From assembly GCA_947460255.1 (NCBI GenBank), contig CANHIS010000003.1, positions 1 through 64,000 of the forward strand: DNA of 64,000 nucleotides, read 5' to 3'. Below are positions 39,209 through 48,932 of the stretch, piece after piece. Below the pieces are notes generated by a model. That model ran no database searches, was not told where the DNA came from, and was given only the letters and a program-made list of their open reading frames with translations. Origin of the DNA: Bacteroidota bacterium (lineage in GTDB: Bacteria; Bacteroidota; Bacteroidia; M30B66). Both the position numbers and the translations under genes were made by a program. Each line of letters begins with the position of its first letter. The stretch's first letter is position 1.

Positions 39209-39673
39209 ATGAAAACAATATTCTTTGCCCTATTTTCTTTATTTATTTCTTTGAGTGTTTTTGCTCAACCAAAATGTGAGGAAATTCAATTCTCAAATGC
39301 AGATCAATTACAAATTCAAAATCCAGAGCCGCTAAAAATTGTTTTCCAATTGTCTATCGGTGATACACTGGCACACAAGGCGCTGATGAAGCAAATTGGT
39401 AACATCACCACTGTTGAACCAAACACCATAATTGAAGTTGTGTGTCATGGTCCAGGCCTTGATATGCTTAGAAAAGACAAGAGCACTGTAGCAAAGAAGA
39501 TTGAAGAATTCTCACAAAAAGGAGTTGTTTTTAATGCATGTGAATTTTCAATGAAAGAACGAAATGTAACAGCAGAGCAAATTATTCCTTCTGCAAAATA
39601 CGTGAAGGCTGGAATTATCTACATCGTTACCAAGCAACGTGAAGGATATAGTTACATTAAATCTGGATTTTAA
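39209..39673 (+). CDS. Secreted DsrE-family-like protein
   Basis: Signal peptide; LKIVFQLSIGDTLAHKALMKQIGNI...IIEVVCHGPGLDML...GVVFNACEFSMKERN. Confidence 0.8.
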   Translation: MKTIFFALFSLFISLSVFAQPKCEEIQFSNADQLQIQNPEPLKIVFQLSIGDTLAHKALMKQIGNITTVEPNTIIEVVCHGPGLDMLRKDKSTVAKKIEEFSQKGVVFNACEFSMKERNVTAEQIIPSAKYVKAGIIYIVTKQREGYSYIKSGF

Positions 39674-41109
39674 TGTATATTTCCTTTCGTGCAGCTTTTT
39701 TATTCATTATTTGCCTAATTCTCGTTCAACTTCAACTTGTTGGTCAACACCAAGAAGTGAACGAAAAGCCTGCTATTTGGGGAAAAGAAATTGGAGTTTC
39801 AAAAGATTCGTCCTCTATATTATTTGCATTGAAAAGTGGTAAAACCCAAGGCCACTTTCGTTATTTTTTTAGTTCTACCGATAATTCAGGCATTTTAACT
39901 GATTATTATGCCAATGCATTTGGCGGCGGACTTAGATACGAATCTGGAAAATTTCATGGTTTTCAATTAGGCACCAGTGGGTTTTATGTATTTAATATTG
40001 GTTCTTCTGATCTTACAAAAGTTGATAGCTCCACCAATCAAGTAAATCGCTACGAATTAGGCCTTTTTGACATCCAAAATCCTGCAAATAGAAACGATAT
40101 AGATCGGTTGGAAGAATTCTTTCTTAAATATTCTTATCGAAATTCATTTGTTCGTTTCGGCCGACAATTGATCAATACACCATTTATCAATTTGCAGGAT
40201 GGTAGAATGAGGCCTACATCAACCGAAGGACTTTGGTTCGAATTCAATGAAGTGAAGAAACTTGAACTTTCTGGAGGTTGGATTTATGCTATTTCACCAC
40301 GAAGTACCGCCAAATGGTTTCGAGCGGCTGAATCTGTTGGTGTTTACGCCATGGGTGTTTCAACAAATGGCAAAAAATCAAATTACGCAAACCAACTTCA
40401 ATCTGACGGCGTAATGATGTTCGGAGCGAAATACAAACCCAAAAAATGGCTCACTATTACTACTTGGGATCTCCTATTTGAGAACGTCATGAACACTGCA
40501 TTTGTGCAAACAGATTTCGAATTTAGCAACAAGAAAAATCTTACTTTCTTAGCCTCATTCCAAGCAATCCGACAAGATGCAATCAATCATGGTGGAAATC
40601 CGGATGTTGATCTTACATATATTGATCAGGGTGCAAAGTCGAACTCTTTTGGCGCCAAAGCTGGCTTGCGAAAAGGTAAGGTAGAGTTTACTTTGAATTA
40701 CAATCGTATTTTCGATTCAGGCAGATATTTAATGCCGAGAGAGTGGGGGAGAGATCCGTTTTTTACTTTCCTTTCACGGGAACGGAACGATGGCCTTGGA
40801 GATGTCCATGCATTTGTGGGAAAATTCTCGATATTATTGCCTAAAAATGGCCTTAAAATAAATATTGGTGGAGGATACTTCAAATTACCAGATGTCAAGA
40901 ATTTCGCATTAAACAAATACGGTCTTCCTTCATATTCCCAATTGAATATTGATGCTCGGTATGAATTCAAAGGTGTTTTTAAAGGCCTCGAAGGACAATT
41001 GCTTTATGTCATGAAATTTAATCATGGCGAAACCTACAACGATCTTAGATATACTTTTAATAAAGTCGACATGTCACTTTTAAATGTAGTTTTGAACTAC
41101 CACTTTTGA
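39673..41109 (+). CDS. OprD-like outer-membrane porin
   Basis: Signal peptide, beta-barrel, FFLKYSYRNSFVRFGRQLINTPFINLQDGRMRP; ends NYHF; TAATG overlap with upstream stop. Confidence 0.8.
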   Translation: MYISFRAAFLFIICLILVQLQLVGQHQEVNEKPAIWGKEIGVSKDSSSILFALKSGKTQGHFRYFFSSTDNSGILTDYYANAFGGGLRYESGKFHGFQLGTSGFYVFNIGSSDLTKVDSSTNQVNRYELGLFDIQNPANRNDIDRLEEFFLKYSYRNSFVRFGRQLINTPFINLQDGRMRPTSTEGLWFEFNEVKKLELSGGWIYAISPRSTAKWFRAAESVGVYAMGVSTNGKKSNYANQLQSDGVMMFGAKYKPKKWLTITTWDLLFENVMNTAFVQTDFEFSNKKNLTFLASFQAIRQDAINHGGNPDVDLTYIDQGAKSNSFGAKAGLRKGKVEFTLNYNRIFDSGRYLMPREWGRDPFFTFLSRERNDGLGDVHAFVGKFSILLPKNGLKINIGGGYFKLPDVKNFALNKYGLPSYSQLNIDARYEFKGVFKGLEGQLLYVMKFNHGETYNDLRYTFNKVDMSLLNVVLNYHF

Positions 41110-41112
41110 TCA

Positions 41113-41757
41113 ATGAAAAAACACATCAATACCGAGCAACTGGAGTCAATCTTTGAAAAGGGGTTGATTCAAGAGCTGTTTCAGTTTGGTGATGTGAAGT
41201 ATTTTTCAGCAGGTGATGTCATCATGGATTATGGCAAATATGTAAGAATGATGCCTATAATCCTTTCTGGAACAGTAAAAGTCTTTCGCAAAGATGACAA
41301 CGGTCGTGAAATTTTACTGTATTATTTGTCCGACAATGAAAGCTGTAGTATGGCTTACAGTTGCTGTATTTCAGCTAAAAAAAGTGAAATTAAAGCTGTT
41401 GCAGAGGATGATGGGAAATATCTAGTTATACCATTTGTGAAGCTTAACGACTGGCTATGCAAATACGAAAGCTGGAGAACCTATATTTTCAATAGTTTCA
41501 ATGAACGTTTCACTGAATTATTGAATTCCATTGATATTATGGCTTTCGGAAATATGGATACCCGAATCAAACAGTATTTAATGGAAAAATACGAGCGTTC
41601 AGGCAGCACCAGTATCAAGGTCTCTCATTATAAAATAGCTGAAGAGCTCGCTACTACAAGAGTTGTGATTTCAAGAATTCTTAAAAATTACGAGAACGAC
41701 AAAAAACTCATTCTTTACAGAAATGAAATCAAATTACTGAATGGCTTTTTTGATTAA
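41113..41757 (+). CDS. Crp/Fnr family transcriptional regulator (second copy)
   Basis: ILSGTVKVFRKDDNGREILLYYL...YKIAEELATTRVVISRILKNYE. Confidence 0.93.
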   Translation: MKKHINTEQLESIFEKGLIQELFQFGDVKYFSAGDVIMDYGKYVRMMPIILSGTVKVFRKDDNGREILLYYLSDNESCSMAYSCCISAKKSEIKAVAEDDGKYLVIPFVKLNDWLCKYESWRTYIFNSFNERFTELLNSIDIMAFGNMDTRIKQYLMEKYERSGSTSIKVSHYKIAEELATTRVVISRILKNYENDKKLILYRNEIKLLNGFFD

Positions 41758-41838
41758 TATCCTGTTTTGAATCGCTTCTTCATTTCCACAGAATCAATTA
41801 AAGTAAAAAAAGCATTGCTACTCAAAATCGATATTTTA

Positions 41839-42915
41839 TCAAAACATCGGTTTAGCAGCCTTCAATTGCTTGAATATTTCATTTCGAGTTAAATTCACTT
41901 CGTATTTCGAAATGTAATTTTCCATCGAATTTTCTATTGCTTCTATACGACTATCTGGTGCTGGATGCGTGAGCAGAAATTCTGGTAAATCTGTGCCAGA
42001 TGAATGTTCTTGTTTCAATCCATTTAGCAAGCCTACCATGCCTTTGGGATTTATTTTACTATTCACCAAAATTTCCATCCCTTTTAAATCAGCTTCAGTT
42101 TCTAATTCTCGTGAATAAGATAAATTCCTGAATTGATCCGCCTGACCAATCAATGTGCTCGAAATATCTCCAACATCTCCTACAATAAGTCCAATGAGCA
42201 TGCTTCCTGCCAATTGTCGCATCATCGATCTGATTGAATGTCGCTGAATTACATGCGACGCTTCATGAGCCATCAATCCAGCTAATTCTTCTTCCGTTTT
42301 GAGAATATCTAAAATGCCCGTATAAACAACGATTTCTCCTCCCGGCACGGCAAATGTGTTCACGGTTTTAGATTCAATCAAAGTAAAATGAAGTGGATAT
42401 TTCGTATTAAATGCAATCGTTTTACCAAATTCGTTTAATAGTCTTGTTCCAGCTGTATCAACAGTTTCACCTGATGTGTATTGTGACATTAATTCCTTTC
42501 CCAATGAAATTTCCTGTTCCATTGGAAAATGCTCTGTTGCTCGATCTGCCAACCAGGGCAACAAAAGAAAATAAATAATCAATCCTATTGTTACGAAACC
42601 GCCGCCAATTAAAACAAACGGCCATAAACCCATTCCGAAAATTCGCTCAGCAAAACTGAATTTCTCAGGAATTTGTCCCATTTGCTGAATTAAATACCCA
42701 CGAATATTGACGTATTTAATATACAATTGGTGCTCTCCAACTGGCCCGAAAAATATGAGACATTCGTTCTTTTTAGGGAATTTTACCACATGCAAATCGC
42801 GCGGCAGAATCTCCATTTCACCTTCAGAGGTTTGAAGAACAATTCTTCCTTGCTCAATTGTATAAGCAACTATTTCTGCAGATTTATTTTGCAGATTTAA
42901 TTCAGCGTATTCCAT
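41839..42915 (-). CDS. M48 family metallopeptidase
   Basis: LAGLMAHEASHVIQRHSIRSM; ELETEADLKGMEIL. Confidence 0.92.
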   Translation of the reverse strand: MEYAELNLQNKSAEIVAYTIEQGRIVLQTSEGEMEILPRDLHVVKFPKKNECLIFFGPVGEHQLYIKYVNIRGYLIQQMGQIPEKFSFAERIFGMGLWPFVLIGGGFVTIGLIIYFLLLPWLADRATEHFPMEQEISLGKELMSQYTSGETVDTAGTRLLNEFGKTIAFNTKYPLHFTLIESKTVNTFAVPGGEIVVYTGILDILKTEEELAGLMAHEASHVIQRHSIRSMMRQLAGSMLIGLIVGDVGDISSTLIGQADQFRNLSYSRELETEADLKGMEILVNSKINPKGMVGLLNGLKQEHSSGTDLPEFLLTHPAPDSRIEAIENSMENYISKYEVNLTRNEIFKQLKAAKPMF

Positions 42916-42918
42916 AAT

Positions 42919-43851
42919 TTAGAACCAGCGGCGACGAAGGAAAACAAACAAAATTACAGCACTCAAAACCAACGAAACACCCAAAATCAACGAAAATGCA
43001 TTTGGATTGTGTTGCCCAGGAATTTGAACATTCATCCCGAAGAAACTCGCAATCAACGTAGGCACATACAACACGATTGTGATCAACGTAAGTGTTTTAA
43101 TGATCTTATTCATGTTGTTGTTTATGATCGAAGCATAAGCCGTCGTCATCTGCATCAAGATGTTATTCGCAATATTGGTCATCTCAATTGCCTGCTGAAA
43201 TTCAGTCATTACATCCTGAAACAACTCCTCATCTTCTTCATAGGTACGAATAAGCTGAAGTCTGTTCAACCGCGCCATCATCAACTCATTCGACTTTAAA
43301 GCCGTCGTATAATAAATGAGCACTTTTTGGTATTTCAATAAGTCGAAAATATCCTGATTTCGCATGCTGTACTGCAAATCATCTTCAATTTGATCCACCG
43401 TTTTATTTATTTCACGCAAATGCATCAAATATTTCGTGGCGGTTTTAAGCAAAATCAGCAACAGAAAACGATAATGTTTCGCGGTGTTTAAATTCTTCAC
43501 GCGATTGTTCTCGAATTCTTGGATAATCACATTTTCTTCCTTGGCAATCGTAACGATATATTCGTTGTTCATGATCACACCCAACGGAATGGTCACAAAC
43601 GGAGCCTCATCCTTTTTCCCTTGAAAATGTGGAATTTTGATCAAGGTAAACAACACATCTTCATCGCGTTCAGCTCGCGCCTTCTCGTCGATATCCAATG
43701 GATCATACAAATATTCTTCTGTGAATGGAAATTCCTTGACGAGCCAATTTAACTCATCTTCGGTCGGATCTACAGCATTAATCCAACATCCGGGCTCTGG
43801 TGTCCGGATTTCTTCCAGCCTGCGGTTGTGTGTTCGAAAGATGTTGATCAT
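42919..43851 (-). CDS. corA: CorA family magnesium/divalent cation transporter
   Basis: C-terminal VPTLIASFFGMNVQIPGQHN (GMN motif) and two TM helices. Confidence 0.93.
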   Translation of the reverse strand: MINIFRTHNRRLEEIRTPEPGCWINAVDPTEDELNWLVKEFPFTEEYLYDPLDIDEKARAERDEDVLFTLIKIPHFQGKKDEAPFVTIPLGVIMNNEYIVTIAKEENVIIQEFENNRVKNLNTAKHYRFLLLILLKTATKYLMHLREINKTVDQIEDDLQYSMRNQDIFDLLKYQKVLIYYTTALKSNELMMARLNRLQLIRTYEEDEELFQDVMTEFQQAIEMTNIANNILMQMTTAYASIINNNMNKIIKTLTLITIVLYVPTLIASFFGMNVQIPGQHNPNAFSLILGVSLVLSAVILFVFLRRRWF

Positions 43852-44046
43852 CGTCCATGGCAGAGGATTTAGTTCCGGTCCCGTGCTTTACGGGCGCGTG
43901 CAAAAATAGTTAATTAAACCAATTTACAACTTCGTTGGATGAAGGATTTGTTAAGACTGTTGCTTTTTCACGCCAAAATCAACGCTCAACTCACCCAATC
44001 TTCCATGTTTGCATCCAAACACCAAGGAAGCCTTCTCTTGATCTTT

Positions 44047-44811
44047 CTACAAATCTCGGGTTTTCAGAAGCCGTAAACTTATGCCGACAAATACCAACGG
44101 ATAAATGAGAGCTACCAAGGTCTCCGACAAGCTTGTGTATCGGATTCCGAACGATGGAGGATCGGTACTAAACGGCGATGGAACAAATTCTTCCAAGCTA
44201 TTCAAAGGAAAATAAGCGTAAGCACTGTGCAACCAAGCCCTACCAAGGATTGGTTCAACCAACCAGTACCAAGCCAAAAACACCATGATCGAAATGGCCG
44301 ATCGCTTGAAAATCAAGGCCAACATAATTCCTGATGCAATCAATCCGAAGCTATTCCAAAATACCCGAAGTAAATAATCGAGCATCGAAAAACTGTTCTG
44401 ACTAGATGCCAAATCGCCTTTCGTGATCCCAATAATCAACCCAGTGAAAAATGTAAAAAGCATCGCACCAAAGCTGATCACAATCGCCAAAATAATTTTC
44501 GATGCCAGAAACTCTTGAGGCGACATTCCATCTGTAACATGCTGCCTGAGTGTGCGAAACGAAATCTCATTGCTCACCAAATTGATCATCAACAAGGTTA
44601 AAAAAGGCGTAAACCAACTGCTCACATAACTCACAAAATACCAAGCTACTGGAAATTGGTACACCTGTGCAAGATTCGCTGGACCAAACTGCACGAACTT
44701 GTCGAAGGTCCAGTAAACAATCAAGGTGCTCAGCATAAAAATCCCTACAAATACCCAAAAGGTGCGATAGCTCTTCAGCTTGAGCCATTCAATTTGCCAA
44801 AGTCTTTTCAT
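44047..44811 (-). CDS. ABC transporter permease
   Basis: Six-TM ABC-2-like protein adjacent to ATPase gene. Confidence 0.85.
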   Translation of the reverse strand: MKRLWQIEWLKLKSYRTFWVFVGIFMLSTLIVYWTFDKFVQFGPANLAQVYQFPVAWYFVSYVSSWFTPFLTLLMINLVSNEISFRTLRQHVTDGMSPQEFLASKIILAIVISFGAMLFTFFTGLIIGITKGDLASSQNSFSMLDYLLRVFWNSFGLIASGIMLALIFKRSAISIMVFLAWYWLVEPILGRAWLHSAYAYFPLNSLEEFVPSPFSTDPPSFGIRYTSLSETLVALIYPLVFVGISLRLLKTRDL

Positions 44812-45701
44812 GATGCCTGAATGAGTTTTAAGAATTCCTGCTCTAAATCGGCAGTGTTTCTCACCAAATGGCTCACCGCAATTCCCTGCTGAAACAGTTG
44901 CTGATTCAACATTTCAGGTTCAAATCCTTGTTCCAACGCAACGGTTAAATGCTTCCCCGCTGGATGAATCGATTTCACCTGTGGGATCTTTTCCAAGGCC
45001 AACTTCAACTTCACCAAATCGCTTGAGCCCACAACGGCTGTATCGCTTTCGGTTAAAATTGTTGATACAGGACCGGCTTTCAGAACTTTTCCCCGTTTCA
45101 TGATAACTACATCCGAACAAACTCTCTGCACTTCATTGAGTAGATGGCTCGCCAAAATGATCGTCTTCCCAGCTTGCTGTTGTTGCAAAATCAATTCGCG
45201 GATTTCTGTAATCCCTTGTGGATCGAGTCCGTTCGTAGGTTCGTCCAACACCAAAACTTCAGGATCCGCCAGTAGGGCAGAGGCAATCGCCAAACGTTGC
45301 TTCATTCCCAAAGAAAAGGTCTTGAAAGCGCTGTCTTTTCTTTCTAGAAGTCCAGTTTCTTTCAACACTATTGCAATGCGGCTTTCAGAACATTCTTTGA
45401 TTTTGGCAACAATCTCCAAGTTTTTCCATGCCGATAAATACGGATAGAAATTCGGTGTTTCAATCAAACAGCCAATCTTCTTTCTCGCTTCGGTTGACTC
45501 TTGTCCGCCCATCCACGAAAATGATCCTGAATCAGCATGTAAAAGACCCATGATGCAGCCTAGCGTAGTTGTTTTACCGCTTCCATTCGGACCTAAAATC
45601 CCGAAAACTTCGCCTTTTCCAACCCGAAAGCTGATCTGATCAACTGCAGTAATTTTCCCGTAGGTTTTACGCAGCGCATTTACTTCGAGTATGGTGCTCA
45701 T
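44808..45701 (-). CDS. ABC transporter ATP-binding protein
   Basis: Walker A GPNGSGKTTT; signature FSLGMKQRLAIASALL; Walker B VLVLDEPTNGLDPQG. Confidence 0.95.
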   Translation of the reverse strand: MSTILEVNALRKTYGKITAVDQISFRVGKGEVFGILGPNGSGKTTTLGCIMGLLHADSGSFSWMGGQESTEARKKIGCLIETPNFYPYLSAWKNLEIVAKIKECSESRIAIVLKETGLLERKDSAFKTFSLGMKQRLAIASALLADPEVLVLDEPTNGLDPQGITEIRELILQQQQAGKTIILASHLLNEVQRVCSDVVIMKRGKVLKAGPVSTILTESDTAVVGSSDLVKLKLALEKIPQVKSIHPAGKHLTVALEQGFEPEMLNQQLFQQGIAVSHLVRNTADLEQEFLKLIQAS

Positions 45702-45703
45702 TT

Positions 45704-47689
45704 TCAGTAATTAAAGAGTTGGAGCAGTTGTTCTTCGAAACGATCTTTGGCCAAGAAATTCTGCTCCAATTCTGCCGAAAACGGTACTGGTGTATCTAAA
45801 CTGGCTGATCGCATCACTGGCGCATCCAATTTTTCAAAGCAATGCTCCATGATGCGCGCAGAAAGCTCTCCACCAATACCGCCAGTCAGCGTGTCTTCAT
45901 GTAAAATGATCGCCTTTCCAGTTTTCGCTACACTTTCAAACACAGTTTCTTCATCCAAAGGAAGCAAGGTGCGTAAATCGATCAAGTCGGCATTTATTTC
46001 AGGGTGTTTGTCAAGCACTTCGAGCGCCCAATGTACCCCAAATCCGTAGGTGATTATCGTTAAATCGTTTCCTGATCTCAATACATTGGCTTTCCCAATC
46101 GGGATGGTGAAATAGTCGTCGAATACTTCTTCCGAAATGCTTCTGTAAAGCGCTTTGTGTTCGAAAAACATCACCGGATTTGGATCTTCAAATGAAGCCA
46201 ACAACAAGCCTTTCGCATCGTTAGGAAACGCCGGATACACCACTTTCAAACCAGGCGTGTGGGTAAACCAAGCTTCATTGCTCTGGCTATGGAACGGACC
46301 AGCCGCAACGCCAGCACCTGTTGGCATTCGCACAACTACGTCGGCATTTTGTCCCCAACGGTAATGGATTTTCGCCAGGTTGTTCACGATTTGGTTGAAG
46401 CCTTCGGTCACGAAATCAGCGAACTGCATTTCCACCATGGCTTTTTTGCCTTTGATCGACAAGCCGAGGCCTGTTCCAACAATTGCAGCCTCACAAAGTG
46501 GCGTATTACGCACGCGGTCTTTCCCGAATCGCTCCACAAATCCATCTGTGATTTTGAAAACGCCACCATATTCAGCAATGTCCTGACCCATCAAAACGAG
46601 TTCTGGATGCTTTTCCATGGCCTGCCCAAGTCCGTCGGAAATGGCGTCGATTAAGCGTTTTTTGGTGGTTTTTCCCGTAGCCGGGGATGTTTCATCGAAG
46701 TTGAATGGCGCATACACGTCACGCACTTCATCTTCGGTATTTGGAACGATCTCGGGTTCATCAAAGGTGGCCTGAACGCCCTCTTCAATATATTTTTTCA
46801 GTTGTGCACGGAGGGCTTGGCGGGATTCATCGGTAAGTACTTTTTCTTCGATCAGCCAAGCTTCATAGTTATTTACAGGATCTTTTTTGCCCCAGATATC
46901 GAACAATTCCTGCGGAACATATTTGGTTCCTGAAGCTTCTTCGTGGCCGCGCATTCTAAATGTGATGCACTCAAGCAACCATGGTTTCGGGTCGTTGATG
47001 ATGCTCTCACGGATTTCTGTAATGGCATCGTACACATCAAGTACGTTGTTTCCATCAATCGATTTGGTAGGAATGCCGTATCCAGGACCTTTATCGGTAA
47101 ACGATTTAAAGCGGAATTGCTCGTTCGAAGGTGTCGACAAGCCATAACCGTTGTTTTCAATGATGAAGATCACGGGCAAATCCCAAACCGCAGCCACATT
47201 AATCGATTCGTGAAAATCACCTTCTGAAGATCCTCCATCACCAGAGAAAACAGCAGTAACCAATGGTTCTTTGTTGAGTTTGTGCGCGAGAGCAATGCCG
47301 TCGGCGATGCCCATCTGCGGACCAAGGTGTGAAATCATCCCAACGACTTTGTGTTCTTTCGAGCCAAAGTGGAAAGAGCGTTCACGGCCTTTCGAATACC
47401 CATTGAGTTTTCCTTGCCATTGTGTAAACAACTGGTGGAAAGGCATACCACGCCCGGTGAAAATACCGAGGTTTCTATGCATTGGAAGGATGTATTCGTT
47501 GGGATCCATCGCGAGAACGGTACCTACAGAGATGGCTTCTTGGCCTATCCCTGAAAACCATTTTGAGATTCTGCCTTGACGAAGAAGATTGAGCATTTTT
47601 TCCTCAATCATTCTTGGCAATAGAAGTTCGCGGTAAATTTTTAGAAGAAGTTCGTCGGATTTGCCTTTGCGGTCAAAATGCATCTGCAT
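45704..47689 (-). CDS. Fused 2-oxoacid dehydrogenase E1 alpha-beta (thiamine-PP dependent)
   Basis: SGDGGSSEGDFHESINVAAVWDLPVIFIIENN then MGQDIAEYGGVFKITDGFVERFG...PLCEAAIVGTGLGLS in one ORF. Confidence 0.93.
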   Translation of the reverse strand: MQMHFDRKGKSDELLLKIYRELLLPRMIEEKMLNLLRQGRISKWFSGIGQEAISVGTVLAMDPNEYILPMHRNLGIFTGRGMPFHQLFTQWQGKLNGYSKGRERSFHFGSKEHKVVGMISHLGPQMGIADGIALAHKLNKEPLVTAVFSGDGGSSEGDFHESINVAAVWDLPVIFIIENNGYGLSTPSNEQFRFKSFTDKGPGYGIPTKSIDGNNVLDVYDAITEIRESIINDPKPWLLECITFRMRGHEEASGTKYVPQELFDIWGKKDPVNNYEAWLIEEKVLTDESRQALRAQLKKYIEEGVQATFDEPEIVPNTEDEVRDVYAPFNFDETSPATGKTTKKRLIDAISDGLGQAMEKHPELVLMGQDIAEYGGVFKITDGFVERFGKDRVRNTPLCEAAIVGTGLGLSIKGKKAMVEMQFADFVTEGFNQIVNNLAKIHYRWGQNADVVVRMPTGAGVAAGPFHSQSNEAWFTHTPGLKVVYPAFPNDAKGLLLASFEDPNPVMFFEHKALYRSISEEVFDDYFTIPIGKANVLRSGNDLTIITYGFGVHWALEVLDKHPEINADLIDLRTLLPLDEETVFESVAKTGKAIILHEDTLTGGIGGELSARIMEHCFEKLDAPVMRSASLDTPVPFSAELEQNFLAKDRFEEQLLQLFNY

Positions 47690-47737
47690 GCTGGAGAATT
47701 TTGCGCCAAAAATAGCCTAAAATCCTAACTTTGTGCC

Positions 47738-47845
47738 ATGCAAATAGCTTTAACGGTTGCAACTTTTCTATTGGCCTTGGTTTGGTTGTGGAAGCGCTTT
47801 GTTGGAAAGAAGAAGAACCAAGGGAATTGCGAAAAGTGCGGATAA
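47738..47845 (+). CDS. FeoB-associated Cys-rich membrane protein-like micro-ORF (35 aa)
   Basis: MQIALTVATFLLALVWLWKRFVGKKKNQGNCEKCG; TAACTTTG box at 47726-47733; terminator follows; absent from supplied ORF track. Confidence 0.7.
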   Translation: MQIALTVATFLLALVWLWKRFVGKKKNQGNCEKCG

Positions 47846-47851
47846 AAAAAA

Positions 47852-47878
47852 TCCCGACAACCTCGAAAGGCGTCGGGA
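47852..47878. terminator. Bidirectional hairpin terminator
   Basis: TCCCGAC...GTCGGGA between A and T runs. Confidence 0.75.
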
Positions 47879-47900
47879 CTTATTAGCTTTTTGCTAAGAA

Positions 47901-48125
47901 TTACTTAGTTGCAGGAGCTGCAGCTGTATCTTTCTTAGTTGTATCAGTAGCCATTGCAGCAGCAGCAGCAGCTGAATCAGCAGCAGCTTGAGCTTGTACA
48001 GCAGCCAAAGAATCAGCTACACGTGCAGAATCTGCAGCAGCTTTTGCTTTGTCTTCACCATTACCACCACAAGAAGCGAATGCAACAACACCAGTTACGA
48101 TCGCAGAGAAAAGTACTTTTTTCAT
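47901..48125 (-). CDS. Small Ala-rich lipoprotein
   Basis: MKKVLFSAIVTGVVAFASC lipobox; DKAKAAADSARVADSLAAVQAQAAADSAAAAAA. Confidence 0.75.
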   Translation of the reverse strand: MKKVLFSAIVTGVVAFASCGGNGEDKAKAAADSARVADSLAAVQAQAAADSAAAAAAMATDTTKKDTAAAPATK

Positions 48126-48355
48126 TTTAGTTTTTTTTGAATTGATTTGTTTCAGCGGGACAAAAGTAAAAAAATCTTAAAAGCAACAAGGGTTTTTTCA
48201 AAAAAAATGTTAAAATATTTTTGGGAAAACGCTGGATGCCAATATTATCTAAGGAAAGCGGCATTTTCTATTTTATTTGGTTTGTGATACATCTTAAATA
48301 AATGTTGGAACTAGCTTAGAATTTCTATTTTTGCCGTGTTAAAAATTCTAAAAGC

Positions 48356-48856
48356 ATGAAAAAAGCTATTCTCTCTATTGCAAACACTGCGCGTACACTA
48401 GGTGCAGTAATTATGATTGGTCTTGTATCTGTTACCTACACTGGTTGCAAGCAAGAAGGTTGTACAGATGTTGACGCTAACAACTTTAGCGAAGATGCTG
48501 ACGAAGATGACGGTACTTGTACTTATGATTACGAGCAATTCGTAGGAACTTACGGTACAACTTCACCTTGCGTTACTGGTGCTTCTTGGAATACAACTAT
48601 TGCAGCTTCTTCTACAAGCAAAAAGAAAGTGGTTATCTCTAACATTGGTAATCTTGGTTCTAGCGCTACAGTTGTAGCTGATGTGAATGGATCGACAGTT
48701 CAAATTCCTTCTCAATCAACTATTGATTCTGATGGCGATTCTTGGACAATTTCTTCTTCAACTGGTACTCTTTCAGGCACTTCGATTAACATCACTGTAA
48801 CTTACACTTTCGGTACGAGCAACTTGACTTGCAGCGAAACTTGGAATAAGCAATAA
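48356..48856 (+). CDS. Lipoprotein with GCTD-x-x-AxNF...DDGTC motif
   Basis: YTGCKQEGCTDVDANNFSEDADEDDGTCTYDYEQFVGTYG; TATTTTTG box at 48326-48333. Confidence 0.78.
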   Translation: MKKAILSIANTARTLGAVIMIGLVSVTYTGCKQEGCTDVDANNFSEDADEDDGTCTYDYEQFVGTYGTTSPCVTGASWNTTIAASSTSKKKVVISNIGNLGSSATVVADVNGSTVQIPSQSTIDSDGDSWTISSSTGTLSGTSINITVTYTFGTSNLTCSETWNKQ

Positions 48857-48875
48857 TCTATTGCAACCAATTTAA

Positions 48876-48907
48876 AAAGGGCTGTCCGTTTGGGCAGCCC
48901 TTTTTTT
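48876..48907 (+). terminator. Rho-independent terminator
   Basis: AAGGGCTG...CAGCCCTT + T run. Confidence 0.85.
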
Positions 48908-48932
48908 GTGCTTGATTTTGTGATGAACGATG

